Assembly: GCA_905209455.1 (NCBI GenBank)
Contig: CAJLTA010000007.1
Span: 12,636-76,635 of the forward strand
Origin: an uncultured Collinsella sp.
Lineage (GTDB): Bacteria; Actinomycetota; Coriobacteriia; Coriobacteriales; Coriobacteriaceae
DNA: 64,000 bases
Direction of reading: 5' to 3'
Under the pieces are notes generated by a model. The model saw only the letters and a program-made list of their open reading frames with translations. It did no database searches and was not told the DNA's origin. This document shows positions 28,672 through 36,579 of this stretch, in pieces. Each line of letters begins with the position of its first letter. Within the stretch, counting starts at the first letter, position 1. The position numbers and the translations under genes are program-made.

Positions 28672-29281
28672 TGTTTACGCTCCCTTCTGCTTTCTCGGAC
28701 AGACCCTGGGCCACAGCGGTAACGTCGACGGACGGACCGTTTTCGATCGAGCGCAGGCGCTTGGCCTCGTCGAGCTCGCGATCGGCCGCGCCGCCCATGA
28801 CGGTCAGCGCCTTGGTGGGGCACGCCGCCACACAATGCGGGCCGTCCGGATCGAAGGCGCACAGGTCGCACTTGACTGCGCAGGTGTACTGGCCAGGAGC
28901 CCACGTAAGCAGGCTGCTCAGGGACTTAGGATACGAAGGCGTCGGGTCGCACATGCCTGCGACACCGGCGATAGACGTGCCATCGGGATGGATGGCTCCG
29001 AAGGGGCACGCGATGGCGCACAGCCTGCACCCGATGCACTCCTGCTCCTTGACGTGGATGCGATCGCCATCGTGCTCGATGGCATTCACCGGGCAAACCT
29101 CGGCGCAGGGGGCACCCTCGCAATGGTGGCAGGCAAGGGCGGCCGAAATACCGCCGGTCTTCACGAGCGCCAGGCGCGGCGTATCCTGAAGACCCTGCAT
29201 CCGGTGGGCGTCGGCACAGGCGGACTGGCATGTTCCGCAGCCGATGCACCTCTCCGGGTTGATGTCGATGAAGCGGTTCAT
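28664..29281 (-). CDS. hyfA: Ferredoxin-like subunit HyfA/HycB
   Basis: Polyferredoxin of about 205 residues that takes electrons from formate dehydrogenase. Four cysteine groups are visible: CIGCGTCQSAC, CHHCEGAPCAEVCP, CIGCRLCAIACP and CDLC with CVAACP, enough for four 4Fe-4S clusters. I prefer the ATG at 29281, with AAGGA 7 bases upstream, over a GTG at 29287. It is separated from fdhF by a strong hairpin. Confidence 0.9.
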   Translation of the reverse strand: MNRFIDINPERCIGCGTCQSACADAHRMQGLQDTPRLALVKTGGISAALACHHCEGAPCAEVCPVNAIEHDGDRIHVKEQECIGCRLCAIACPFGAIHPDGTSIAGVAGMCDPTPSYPKSLSSLLTWAPGQYTCAVKCDLCAFDPDGPHCVAACPTKALTVMGGAADRELDEAKRLRSIENGPSVDVTAVAQGLSEKAEGSVNNG

Positions 29282-29303
29282 CCCCACTTCCTTTCAAAAT
29301 AAC

Positions 29304-29338
29304 GGGCCGGGCTCCCGAACGTACGGGACGCCCGGCCC
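29304..29338 (-). terminator. Intercistronic hairpin between fdhF and hyfA
   Basis: A perfect 9-bp stem GGGCCGGGC/GCCCGGCCC (29304-29312 with 29330-29338), extended by a further pairing inside, lies between the fdhF stop and hyfA. On the minus strand it is followed by GTTATTTTG, an imperfect T-run. It may be a partial terminator that lowers hyf expression relative to fdhF, or a 3'-end stabiliser for the fdhF mRNA. Confidence 0.6.
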
Positions 29339-29359
29339 AAAAAGCCAACGAGAACGGGA

Positions 29360-31582
29360 CTACACGATTTTGTTCACGTGCGTCTCGTCGTCGAACTTGG
29401 CGGCGCCGGGCTCAACATCCTGGGGAGCGGCGGCGTCCACCAGAGCCTGCTTGAGCTCGGTGTACTGACGCTCCACCTCGCCCTCAGCCCAGACCTGGTC
29501 GGCGATAGCGTCGACCTGGCAGGCGGAGAACTTGTCCTCGGGCGTATGCGAGACCGGGTCGACCTTGTGAATGGTCAGCTCGTTGCACTTGCCGATCCAC
29601 CACTGGTAGGTCATATAGACCGTGCCCTTGTTGATGCGGTCGCTCACGTCGGCGCGGCTGTATACCTGGCCGCGGCGGCTGTGAATCGAGACGATGTCGC
29701 CGTTCTTGATGCCGCGCGCCTCGGCGTCCGCGGGATTCATGCGGACAAAACCGGGCTCGTCGGCAAGCAGCGCCAGCGTCTTGCAGTTGCCGGTCATCGA
29801 GCGGCAGCTGTAGTGGCCGACCTCGCGGACGGTGCACAGGATGAGCGGGTACTCATCGTCGGGAAGCTCGGAGGGCGCCTCCCAGTCGTGCGCCATCAGG
29901 TTGGCACGGCCGTCCTTGGTAGTGAACTTGCCACCCGCGAACATGTCGGGGGTGCCATGGTCGTTCACATCGGTGCTCTTGACAGGCCACTGTGCGTAGC
30001 CGCCCTCGGGAGCCATCTTCTCGTAGGTCGCGCCCACAAAGTTGGGGCACAGGCTAATGCACTCGTTCCAGATCTGCTCGGTGTTGTCGTAGTGCATGGG
30101 GTAGCCCATGCGCGTGGACAGGTCGGCAAAGATCTCCCAGTCGTGACGGCACTCGCCCTTGGGCGGAACAGCCGCGTCAAAGTGCTGGAAGCTACGGTCG
30201 GATGCGGTAAAGACACCCTCGTGCTCGCCCCAAGAGGTAGCGGGCAGGATGACGTCGGCGAGCATGGTCGTCTGCGTCATAAAGATGTCCTGGCAAATGA
30301 ACAGATCCAGCTCGGAGAGCGTCTTGCGCATACCGGCCGAATCGGGCTCGGTCTGCACCGGGTCCTCGCCGTAGTTGTAGAAGCAGTGCACCTTGCCCTC
30401 GTCGACCAGGTGGCCCAGGTCGGTGAGCTTGTAGCCCTCCTCGAGCGGGAGCTTTTCCTCGGGCACGCCCCAAGCCTTGGCAAACTTGGCACGCACTGCC
30501 GGGTCGGTGACCTTCTGGTAACCAGGGTACAGGTTAGGCAGCATGCCCATATCGCAGGAGCCCTGGACGTTGTTCTGACCACGCACGGGCGCGAGGCCGG
30601 AATTGGGTTTGCCGATCTGGCCGGCAACGCAGGCGATGGAGGCGATGGTGTGCACCGTCTTCAGGTTCTGCTTCTGCTGGCATACGCCCATGCCCCAGCC
30701 AATGATGGCAGAGGGCTTCGCCGTGGCGTACATCTCGGCAGCTTGGTGGATCAACGCGGGCTCGACACCCGTGATGTCCTGTACGGATTCGGGAGTGTAG
30801 TTCTTGATGGTCTCCCACCATTCGTCAAAGCCGTTCGTGTGCTCGGCGACGAATTCCTTGTCGTAGAGGCCATCGTTGACCAAGCAGTTGGCAAAGGCGT
30901 TGAGGAACGCAACGTTGCAACCGTTCTTGATCGGAAGGTAGAGATCGGCGATACGCGCGGTTTCGATATGGCGCGGGTCGGCGACGATGATCTTGCAACC
31001 CTTTTCTTTGGCTCGCACGATACGCCTTGCGACGATGGGGTGCGAATCGGCAGGGTTATAGCCGAAGAGGAAAATGCAGCCCGCATCCTCCATACCGGGG
31101 ATGGAGCATGACATGCAACCTGAACCAACCGTGTCCATCAGACCGAGGACAGTAGGGCCGTGTCAAGTACGGGCGCAGTTGTCTACGCTGTGGGTGCCGA
31201 TGCACGCACGCGTAAACTTCTGCATGACGTAGTTCGCCTCATTGCCGCCGCCTCGCGAAGAACCGGTGGTCATGACAGCGTTAGGACCATATTCGTCAAT
31301 TATGGCCTGCATCTTAGATGCGGTGAAATCCAGTGCCTCGTCCCAGCTTACGCGCTCAAGATCCGCGCCCTTAGTGCGGCGGATCATCGGGTGCAGTACG
31401 CGAGGAGTCAAGATCTTGGTGTCGTTGATGAAGTCGTAGCCGCTCATGCCCTTAAGGCACAGCTCGCTCTGGTTGGTGATGCCGTTGAGCGGTTCGGTAC
31501 CCACGACCTGGCCGTTTTGGACCAAGAGGTTAAACTGGCAACCGGCGCCGCAGTACGGGCAGATCACTTTATGCTTCTCCAT
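29360..31582 (-). CDS. fdhF: Selenocysteine-containing formate dehydrogenase H
   Basis: Oxidises formate to CO2 at a molybdopterin-guanine dinucleotide site. The 740-residue frame is interrupted by one UGA at 31165-31163, codon 140, in the context NCART-U-HGPTVLGL. This matches Sec140 of E. coli FdhF, so I read it as selenocysteine and join the two halves. The N-terminal 4Fe-4S site is CPYCGAGC plus a cysteine in ELCLKG. Later stretches FGYNPADSHPIVARR, PVRGQNNVQGSCDMG and STVREVGHYSCRSMTGN-like sequence are family hallmarks. AAGGAGG precedes the ATG at 31582. It lies between its iron-sulfur partner and hyfA. Confidence 0.96.
31133..31165 (-). promoter_or_regulatory. SECIS hairpin of fdhF
   Basis: Just downstream of the UGA (31165-31163) the mRNA forms GUCC-loop-GGAC (31150 to 31133). 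The apical loop contains GGUCU, the SelB-contact sequence of the E. coli fdhF SECIS. The hairpin begins 12 bases after the UGA, within the normal bacterial distance. Confidence 0.8.
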
Positions 31583-31658
31583 GACACCCTCCTTCCTTTC
31601 TCTGCTACCGAATGCTCGGTACTTATTTGACAATCATTGGGCCTGTATAGCCACCCGC

Positions 31659-32177
31659 CTACGCCTCGTTTTCGATGGTGGCGCGGGCACGCTCGGCAGT
31701 CAGTTCCGCCAGGCGCTCCTCGTCCACCAAGGTGAGGCCCTTGGTCGGGCACGCCTCGGCGCACGCCGGACCGCCGGGACGGTCCACGCACAGGTCGCAC
31801 TTGAGCACAAAGCTCTTAGTCTGCGAACCCACGCGAACGTCGCCCATCAAGACGGGGACCTGCGTGGTCGCCACACTCACGGCGCCAAAGGGGCATGCCA
31901 TGACGCAGCTCTTGCAGCCGATGCAGTTGTCCTCGTTGACGCCGATGCGATGGTTCTTTGGATCAAAGAACAAGGCGCCCGTAGGACAGGCCTTCGCGCA
32001 CGGGGCATCCTCGCAGTGGTGACATGCCACCGGTGCGGAGATCTCGTAGGTGCGCGTCACACGCAAGCGAGGTGCGGCGATGTTGCCGGGAATATCGTGT
32101 GCCTCGATGCACGCCGCCATACAGGTTTGGCACCCAATGCAGCGTGAAGAATCGGCTACGACTCGTTTATTGCCCAT
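31659..32177 (-). CDS. 4Fe-4S electron-transfer protein, formate dehydrogenase partner (HycB/HydN-like)
   Basis: 172-residue polyferredoxin with four cysteine groups: CIGCQTCMAAC, CHHCEDAPCAKACP, CIGCKSCVMACP and CDLC with CAEACP. It closely parallels HyfA encoded downstream and probably shuttles electrons from FdhF. AGGAGGGAG lies 8 bases before the ATG at 32177. It is the first gene of the formate hydrogenlyase operon, 76 bases ahead of fdhF. HycB, HydN and a generic FdhF beta subunit cannot be told apart here. Confidence 0.87.
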   Translation of the reverse strand: MGNKRVVADSSRCIGCQTCMAACIEAHDIPGNIAAPRLRVTRTYEISAPVACHHCEDAPCAKACPTGALFFDPKNHRIGVNEDNCIGCKSCVMACPFGAVSVATTQVPVLMGDVRVGSQTKSFVLKCDLCVDRPGGPACAEACPTKGLTLVDEERLAELTAERARATIENEA

Positions 32178-32318
32178 GTTGTTCACTCCCTCCTGAATCC
32201 CATGCCGGAGAGACCCTGCCGACGTTGCCCCGGACCGCCCGTGGTCCGGCATCGGCGTATCGAGCGCATGCGGCGAAACAGGCACTTCGATAGAATTCCT
32301 CCAACGATATACAGGTTA

Positions 32319-32381
32319 AATATACGCAGTTGCAGGGGGCAAACTTGAGCATAGGCCCTGCAATACGGGTGTATTGCAGGG
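32319..32381 (-). promoter_or_regulatory. Probable promoter and operator of the formate hydrogenlyase operon
   Basis: A perfect 11-bp dyad CCCTGCAATAC-N4-GTATTGCAGGG lies at 32356-32381. A further half-site CCCTGCAA lies nearer the operon, followed by a possible minus-strand -10 TATATT (32324-32319). No good -35 is present, so activation by a regulator bound at the dyad is plausible. The leader from here to 32177 is about 140 bases and includes a CCGGACC/GGTCCGG hairpin at 32230-32249. The rest of the 427-base gap up to 32604 is AT-rich and shows no gene. Confidence 0.5.
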
Positions 32382-32604
32382 GTTTTGGCAGGTTGGAATT
32401 ATTCTCTAGAAGCTATAAAGGTGAGTGTATTACATGCGTACGCCCAAGAGATTTTTACGCTCGCTTTTGAAGGATGTAGTACGTTTGTAATGATGTTCAC
32501 ATTCGATTACTCTAGTGCAATAAAGTAGTGGTTATAAGATTGGCTATTATAGCTAATACTGTATTTGACCATTCATATTGCACGCTCATTAAGGGAGGCC
32601 AGTG

Positions 32605-32928
32605 ATGTCATCGACGCAAAAACGAGCCATCCTGCAGGTGCGCATTCGCGAAGAGGACAAACAGCATGCCGAGCGCCTCTACGACGCCATGGGCACATCG
32701 CTCGCCGAGGCCGTTCGCCTTTTTGTCGCGCAGAGTATTTTGATGCGCAAGCTTCCCTTTCAGCCGGTCGCCGTGCGCTCAAAGGACGGCACCGCCGCCT
32801 ATGGATCGCTCAAAGCATATGGAGATCCCAATCGCCGCTCCGAGGAGCGCAATGCCTGGATTGAGTACCTTGCTACAGAAAGCGACGATTCGATTTTGGG
32901 TCCCGAGGAAGTAGATATCCATGAGTAG
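32605..32928 (+). CDS. RelB/DinJ-like antitoxin
   Basis: 107-residue protein whose first 50 residues (KRAILQVRIREEDKQHAERLYDAMGTSLAEAVRLFVAQS) resemble the ribbon-helix-helix DNA-binding domain of RelB/DinJ antitoxins. The C-terminal half is acidic, as expected for a toxin-neutralising tail. AAGGGAGG lies 6 bases before the ATG. It overlaps the downstream PIN gene by 8 bases. Such antitoxins usually pair with YafQ/RelE toxins, so the PIN partner is unusual. Confidence 0.75.
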   Translation: MSSTQKRAILQVRIREEDKQHAERLYDAMGTSLAEAVRLFVAQSILMRKLPFQPVAVRSKDGTAAYGSLKAYGDPNRRSEERNAWIEYLATESDDSILGPEEVDIHE

Positions 32929-33391
32929 CACCATCATCGACGAGACCGTCATCCTACGCTACCTGCTTGACGACGACGAGGTCCTGTCACCGCGCGCCGC
33001 CAAGGTCATCGCCACGCGCACCGCTCGCGTCTACCCCGAGATTATCACGCGCGTCGTGGTCACGCTGCGCGACGTCTATAAGGTACCCCGCGTTGAGATT
33101 GCTGCGGCCATGAGAAGGCTGCTCGATGACGTCATGGTCGACGAGCCCATCGTTGTCGCCCTTGCCGTCAAACTCTTTGGCAAGACCCATATGGACTTTA
33201 CTGACTGTCTGCTTGCCGCCCGTACCGCCATCTACAACGATGATGTCGTGAGCTTTGGCAAGCCCATCATCCAAGGCATGATCGATTACCGCCGCCAGCG
33301 CCAAACCGCTGCCGACGCCCGCGGCCGCGCCGCCGAAGCCCGCAGCCGAAGCACCGACTCCACCATCGACAAGCTCCGCCACCGCAGCTAA
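32921..33391 (+). CDS. PIN-domain protein, putative VapC-like toxin
   Basis: 156 residues. IIDETVILRYLLDDDE matches the first PIN motif (usually DTNVLLRYLL), with D7 present and E in place of the second residue. A glutamate in VYPEIITRVVV and DFTDCLLAAR supply further acidic residues. The last 35 residues are Arg/Ala-rich low complexity. PIN toxins are RNases. It starts inside the antitoxin gene (ATGAGTAG overlap), so the two are translated together. Confidence 0.72.
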   Translation: MSSTIIDETVILRYLLDDDEVLSPRAAKVIATRTARVYPEIITRVVVTLRDVYKVPRVEIAAAMRRLLDDVMVDEPIVVALAVKLFGKTHMDFTDCLLAARTAIYNDDVVSFGKPIIQGMIDYRRQRQTAADARGRAAEARSRSTDSTIDKLRHRS

Positions 33392-33436
33392 CCGACAGAC
33401 AACGACATCGCCCGCCCCTCAGCCCCATCCCCTCCT

Positions 33437-33505
33437 AAGTTGCGGTGAAATGGTTCCTGGATTTAGGCTTATTCGAGCTTTTCAGGAACTATTTCACCGC
33501 AACTT
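33437..33505. repeat. AAGTTGCGGTG palindrome, copy 2
   Basis: Outer arms AAGTTGCGGTGAAAT and ATTTCACCGCAACTT enclose an inner stem GTTCCTG/CAGGAAC. It lies between the PIN gene and the DUF559 gene. The rest of 33392-33677 shows nothing recognisable. Confidence 0.88.
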
Positions 33506-33689
33506 TCTGTAAGGGTGGTTTTTAATACCGCCGAGGGGCGCTAATCAACCGTTTGCCGATATGTTTGGCTCTGACTCATGGCTCTGACCTGCTCCGTCAA
33601 GCTTTTGGTCAGTTCATGGCAAGGTCTGGCGGACCAAATATGGGATAGCGTAGTGTCATTCACTCCCCCTCGAGACCATGGGGTCGAAA

Positions 33690-34685
33690 ATGAGCCATGA
33701 TAAACGCTGTTCCAAACCGCAAGTAGAGCTGTTCTTCCGGTTATTCGAGGCCCATCATGGCGGGCACCTGTTTGTAGCTACCAAAAAATGGGATGAACGC
33801 TGTGCCTACGCGCTCATGCAAAAAGAGATGATTATTCGACTCTACAACCATGTCTACGCTGATCCCGCGTATTGGAATGACCTCGGCGTCGAAGATCGCA
33901 TCTTTCAATTGGCATCCGCTATTGCGGTCGTTGAACCGGATGCCGTGTTTTGCGGAGCAACGGCGGCACTGCTCTATGGCATCGGTTCTGCATATTCGCT
34001 TCTCGACAAGGTGCAGGTGCTGCTGCCGCGTTCCACCAGACGCGATATGTACGAATTCGTTGAATACCGACGCTGGCGGCCGGGCGACGTATGGCAGCTC
34101 GGCCCGTTTACGTTAACGGATCCATATCGCACGGTGGTCGACATCGCTCGAACGAGCGCTTTTCGATATGCACTAGGCTATGTCGACGGGTTGGCTCGTG
34201 AGTACGGTGTCGAGCGTGAAGAATTGCGCGCATATGCACAAGCGAACTGCCGCGGACTGCACGGCATTGCGCGCGCATTTGACGTTTTCGAACACATGGA
34301 TGGCAGATCGGATAACGGCGGAGAATCCGAAGCACGGGCGGCAATGATTCTGGCGAGAGTTGCCGCTCCCGAACTTCAGGTTGAAATCACTCGACCGGGA
34401 AACGCCGGCTATTATTTGGCAGATTACGGCTGGCAGATGCCAAACGGCTCTTGGATGCTGGCTGAGCTGCATGGACTAGGCAAGTTTGAGGACGATACCC
34501 AAAATGATCCGGAACGTACTGCGGCAAAAACCTATCGAGCTGCCCTCATGCGCGACGCGAATCTGCGTGCCATGGGCCACAACGTCATTCATTTCAAGCT
34601 CTCAGACACCTACGATGTCGAAGCATTTGGCGCCATGATGCGCGGCTACGGTATACCAACCACAAAACCCTACGCAGACTCCTGA
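33690..34685 (+). CDS. DUF559 / AbiEi-like protein
   Basis: 331 residues. Residues 60-200 resemble the winged-helix and C-terminal region of AbiEi-type antitoxin proteins of actinobacteria (VFCGATAALLYGI, DPYRTVVDIART). The last 110 match DUF559, a Vsr-like endonuclease fold: SEARAAMILARVA, YYLADYGW, LAELHGLGKFED and ALMRDANLRAMGHNVIHF. No AbiEii toxin gene follows, so this is an orphan. GGGG precedes the ATG at 33690; an ATG at 33678 is possible. Copies 2 and 3 of the AAGTTGCGGTG palindrome flank it. The function is unknown. Confidence 0.65.
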   Translation: MSHDKRCSKPQVELFFRLFEAHHGGHLFVATKKWDERCAYALMQKEMIIRLYNHVYADPAYWNDLGVEDRIFQLASAIAVVEPDAVFCGATAALLYGIGSAYSLLDKVQVLLPRSTRRDMYEFVEYRRWRPGDVWQLGPFTLTDPYRTVVDIARTSAFRYALGYVDGLAREYGVEREELRAYAQANCRGLHGIARAFDVFEHMDGRSDNGGESEARAAMILARVAAPELQVEITRPGNAGYYLADYGWQMPNGSWMLAELHGLGKFEDDTQNDPERTAAKTYRAALMRDANLRAMGHNVIHFKLSDTYDVEAFGAMMRGYGIPTTKPYADS

Positions 34686-34748
34686 CCGGCTGCCCTCATC
34701 TTCTCGACAACGGAACCCATCATCGACCCAGCCCGCTCGGCCTCAATC

Positions 34749-34815
34749 AGTTGCGGTGAAATAGTTCCTGGATAACAGCTTTTGCGGCAAATCCAGGAAC
34801 TATTTCACCGCAACT
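34749..34815. repeat. AGTTGCGGTG palindrome, copy 3
   Basis: Outer arms AGTTGCGGTGAAATAGTTCC and its complement are perfect. The inner stem GTTCCTGGAT/ATCCAGGAAC continues the pairing, leaving a loop of about 16 bases. It follows the DUF559 gene. Confidence 0.9.
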
Positions 34816-34846
34816 TAGGAGGGATGTGGGGTCCCTGGCATGTATA

Positions 34847-34883
34847 TGAAAATGGCTCTGGTCCCAAAAGGAACCAGAGCCAT
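34847..34883 (-). terminator. Terminator of the tRNA-Pro/tRNA-Gly transcript
   Basis: Stem ATGGCTCTGG/CCAGAGCCAT (34852-34861 with 34874-34883) followed on the minus strand by TTTT. It lies just past the tRNA-Gly 3' end. Confidence 0.85.
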
Positions 34884-34895
34884 TCATCTATCTTG

Positions 34896-34969
34896 TGGAG
34901 CGGGCGACGGGAATCGAACCCGCGTCATCAGCTTGGAAGGCTGGGGTTCTACCATTGAACTACGCCCGC
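34896..34969 (-). tRNA. tRNA-Gly (anticodon UCC)
   Basis: Acceptor GCGGGCG/CGCCCGC, anticodon loop CTTCCAA giving UCC, T-arm GGTTCGATTCC, and an encoded CCA at 34898-34896. Confidence 0.95.
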
Positions 34970-34975
34970 AAGATA

Positions 34976-35052
34976 TGGTCGGGACGACAGGATTTGAACC
35001 TGCGACATCCTGCTCCCAAAGCAGGCGCGCTACCAAACTGCGCCACGTCCCG
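34976..35052 (-). tRNA. tRNA-Pro (anticodon UGG)
   Basis: Acceptor CGGGACG/CGTCCCG, anticodon arm CCTGC-TTTGGGA-GCAGG giving UGG, T-arm GGTTCAAATCC, encoded CCA. It is upstream of tRNA-Gly with only 6 bases between them, so they form one transcript. Confidence 0.95.
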
Positions 35053-35103
35053 AAGGTGTTGAGCAGCTAAGGTCTAAACCTTGCGTGTCCCAAAGCGAAG
35101 GAA

Positions 35104-35132
35104 ATTATAGGGGAGACTCCCCGCCTGTGCAA
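35104..35132 (-). promoter_or_regulatory. Promoter of the tRNA-Pro/tRNA-Gly operon
   Basis: Minus-strand -35 TTGCAC (35132-35127) and -10 TATAAT (35109-35104) are separated by exactly 17 bases. The -10 ends about 50 bases before the tRNA-Pro 5' end. Confidence 0.75.
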
Positions 35133-35143
35133 GCGCAGAAACC

Positions 35144-36502
35144 CTAGCTCCTCGAATGTGCGACAAACTGGCTATGAACCAGACCAATCACAAACGCGAC
35201 CACAGCAACCGGCGCCCACGCGGCTCCAATGTCCGCCAGCGGCAGCGCATCGAACGGCAGCCACGCGCCCGCAAAGAACGCGTCGCGAACCGAGGTGATC
35301 ACGCTCTGCACCGCGACAACGCCGCCGACCCAAACCCACACTTGCGGATGCGCGTCGCAAAAACCGTGCACCAGGCCCATAAGCACCAGCACAATGGCGA
35401 CGGGATACAAGGCGTTGAGCATGGGCACCGAGAACATAAGGATCACGTCGAGGCCCACGTTGGAGAGCACGCACGAAAACGCTGCGAAAACAAAGGCGAG
35501 AACCGCGAAGGGACGGCGCATGGCCTCCTCAGAGGCCTCCGCTCCACCTTTAACCACATACGTCTCGCAGAAGTAACGCGAGCAGCAGCTGATGAGGCCG
35601 ATGCACACGTTCATGCAGGCAAGGAAAAAGATCGCAAAGACCACGACCGTGCCGACAAGGCCAAAGTGCATAGACGCCGAACGGGCGAGGATGGCAGCAC
35701 CGTTAGTGGCATCGGGCATCACGGTGCTGAGCTGCGTGCCGGCAAGCGCCAGGCCGCAGTAGATGACGGCCATGAGCACGCCGGCGATCACACCGGAACG
35801 CGAAATCTCGAAGGCTACGCGATTGTCATCGGTAACACCCAGCTCGTGGATGGTCTCGGCGATGATAATGCCAAAGGCGAGCGACGCGAGCAGGTCCATG
35901 GTCTGATAGCCGGTCAAAAAGCCCTGCACGGCGGCACCGGTATTGTAGGGAGCCTGCGGCGCGGCAGCGGGACCCAACGGCGAGATCACAGCGGCACCCA
36001 CAACCAGCACGATGAGCGCAATGAGCGCGGGGCCCGTAATGCGACCGAGCACGCGCGTGATGACGCCCGGACGCAGTGTGAGCGCAAACGCGACGACAAA
36101 GAAGCCAACGGCAAACACCAAGCGAGCCGTGCCGAGCGAGACGCCCTCGGGTAGCAGCGGCACCAACATTTCGAAGGCCGTGGAGCTCGTGCGCGGAATA
36201 GCCAGGCACGGGCCGATGGCCAGATACACCGCCGCGACAAAGAACTCACCAAACTTGGGGTGCACGCGGCCGGCAAGCTCGCGAGCCGTGCCGGCGAGCG
36301 CGACGGCGATAAATCCCATGACGGGCAGACCGATAGCGGCGATCAAAAAGCCAATCATGGCAAGCGGCGTAGCCGTGCCGGCCTGAAGTGCCAGCAACGG
36401 CGGAATGATGAGGTTGCCGGCGCCAAAGAGCATCGAGAACAGGGCGATGCCGACGGTAACGACATGATCGGAGCGTAGACCACGCGGGGCGGATGAGGCC
36501 AT
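35144..36502 (-). CDS. brnQ: Branched-chain amino acid transporter BrnQ (LIVCS family)
   Basis: Sodium- or proton-coupled importer of Leu, Ile and Val with about 12 hydrophobic segments. Family stretches are SMLFGAGNLIIPPLLALQAG at the first membrane segment, AIPRTSSTAFEM and GFLTGYQTMDLLASLAFG. The length is 452 aa. The ATG at 36502 has GAAAGG at good spacing; an upstream ATG at 36559 would run through the neighbouring terminator. It is a single gene. Confidence 0.92.
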   Translation of the reverse strand: MASSAPRGLRSDHVVTVGIALFSMLFGAGNLIIPPLLALQAGTATPLAMIGFLIAAIGLPVMGFIAVALAGTARELAGRVHPKFGEFFVAAVYLAIGPCLAIPRTSSTAFEMLVPLLPEGVSLGTARLVFAVGFFVVAFALTLRPGVITRVLGRITGPALIALIVLVVGAAVISPLGPAAAPQAPYNTGAAVQGFLTGYQTMDLLASLAFGIIIAETIHELGVTDDNRVAFEISRSGVIAGVLMAVIYCGLALAGTQLSTVMPDATNGAAILARSASMHFGLVGTVVVFAIFFLACMNVCIGLISCCSRYFCETYVVKGGAEASEEAMRRPFAVLAFVFAAFSCVLSNVGLDVILMFSVPMLNALYPVAIVLVLMGLVHGFCDAHPQVWVWVGGVVAVQSVITSVRDAFFAGAWLPFDALPLADIGAAWAPVAVVAFVIGLVHSQFVAHSRS

Positions 36503-36525
36503 GAGAGCACCTTTCGGGTCGAAAC

Positions 36526-36556
36526 AAAAACGGGACGGGCAAAAACACCCGTCCCG
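36526..36556 (-). terminator. Terminator of the selD-yedF operon
   Basis: Perfect 9-bp stem CGGGACGGG/CCCGTCCCG (36531-36539 with 36548-36556) followed on the minus strand by TTTTT. It lies 24 bases after the aminotransferase stop. Confidence 0.92.
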
Positions 36557-36579
36557 CAAGTATAAACGGTCTAGCAGCT

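Noticed and set aside
29360..31582. fdhF as two separate genes or a pseudogene broken by a stop
   Set aside because: The only break is a UGA at the known Sec position with a SECIS hairpin, and both halves align continuously with FdhF.
32178..32604. Sigma-54 promoter with FhlA-type sites before the formate hydrogenlyase operon
   Set aside because: No GG-N10-GC element at the right spacing could be found.
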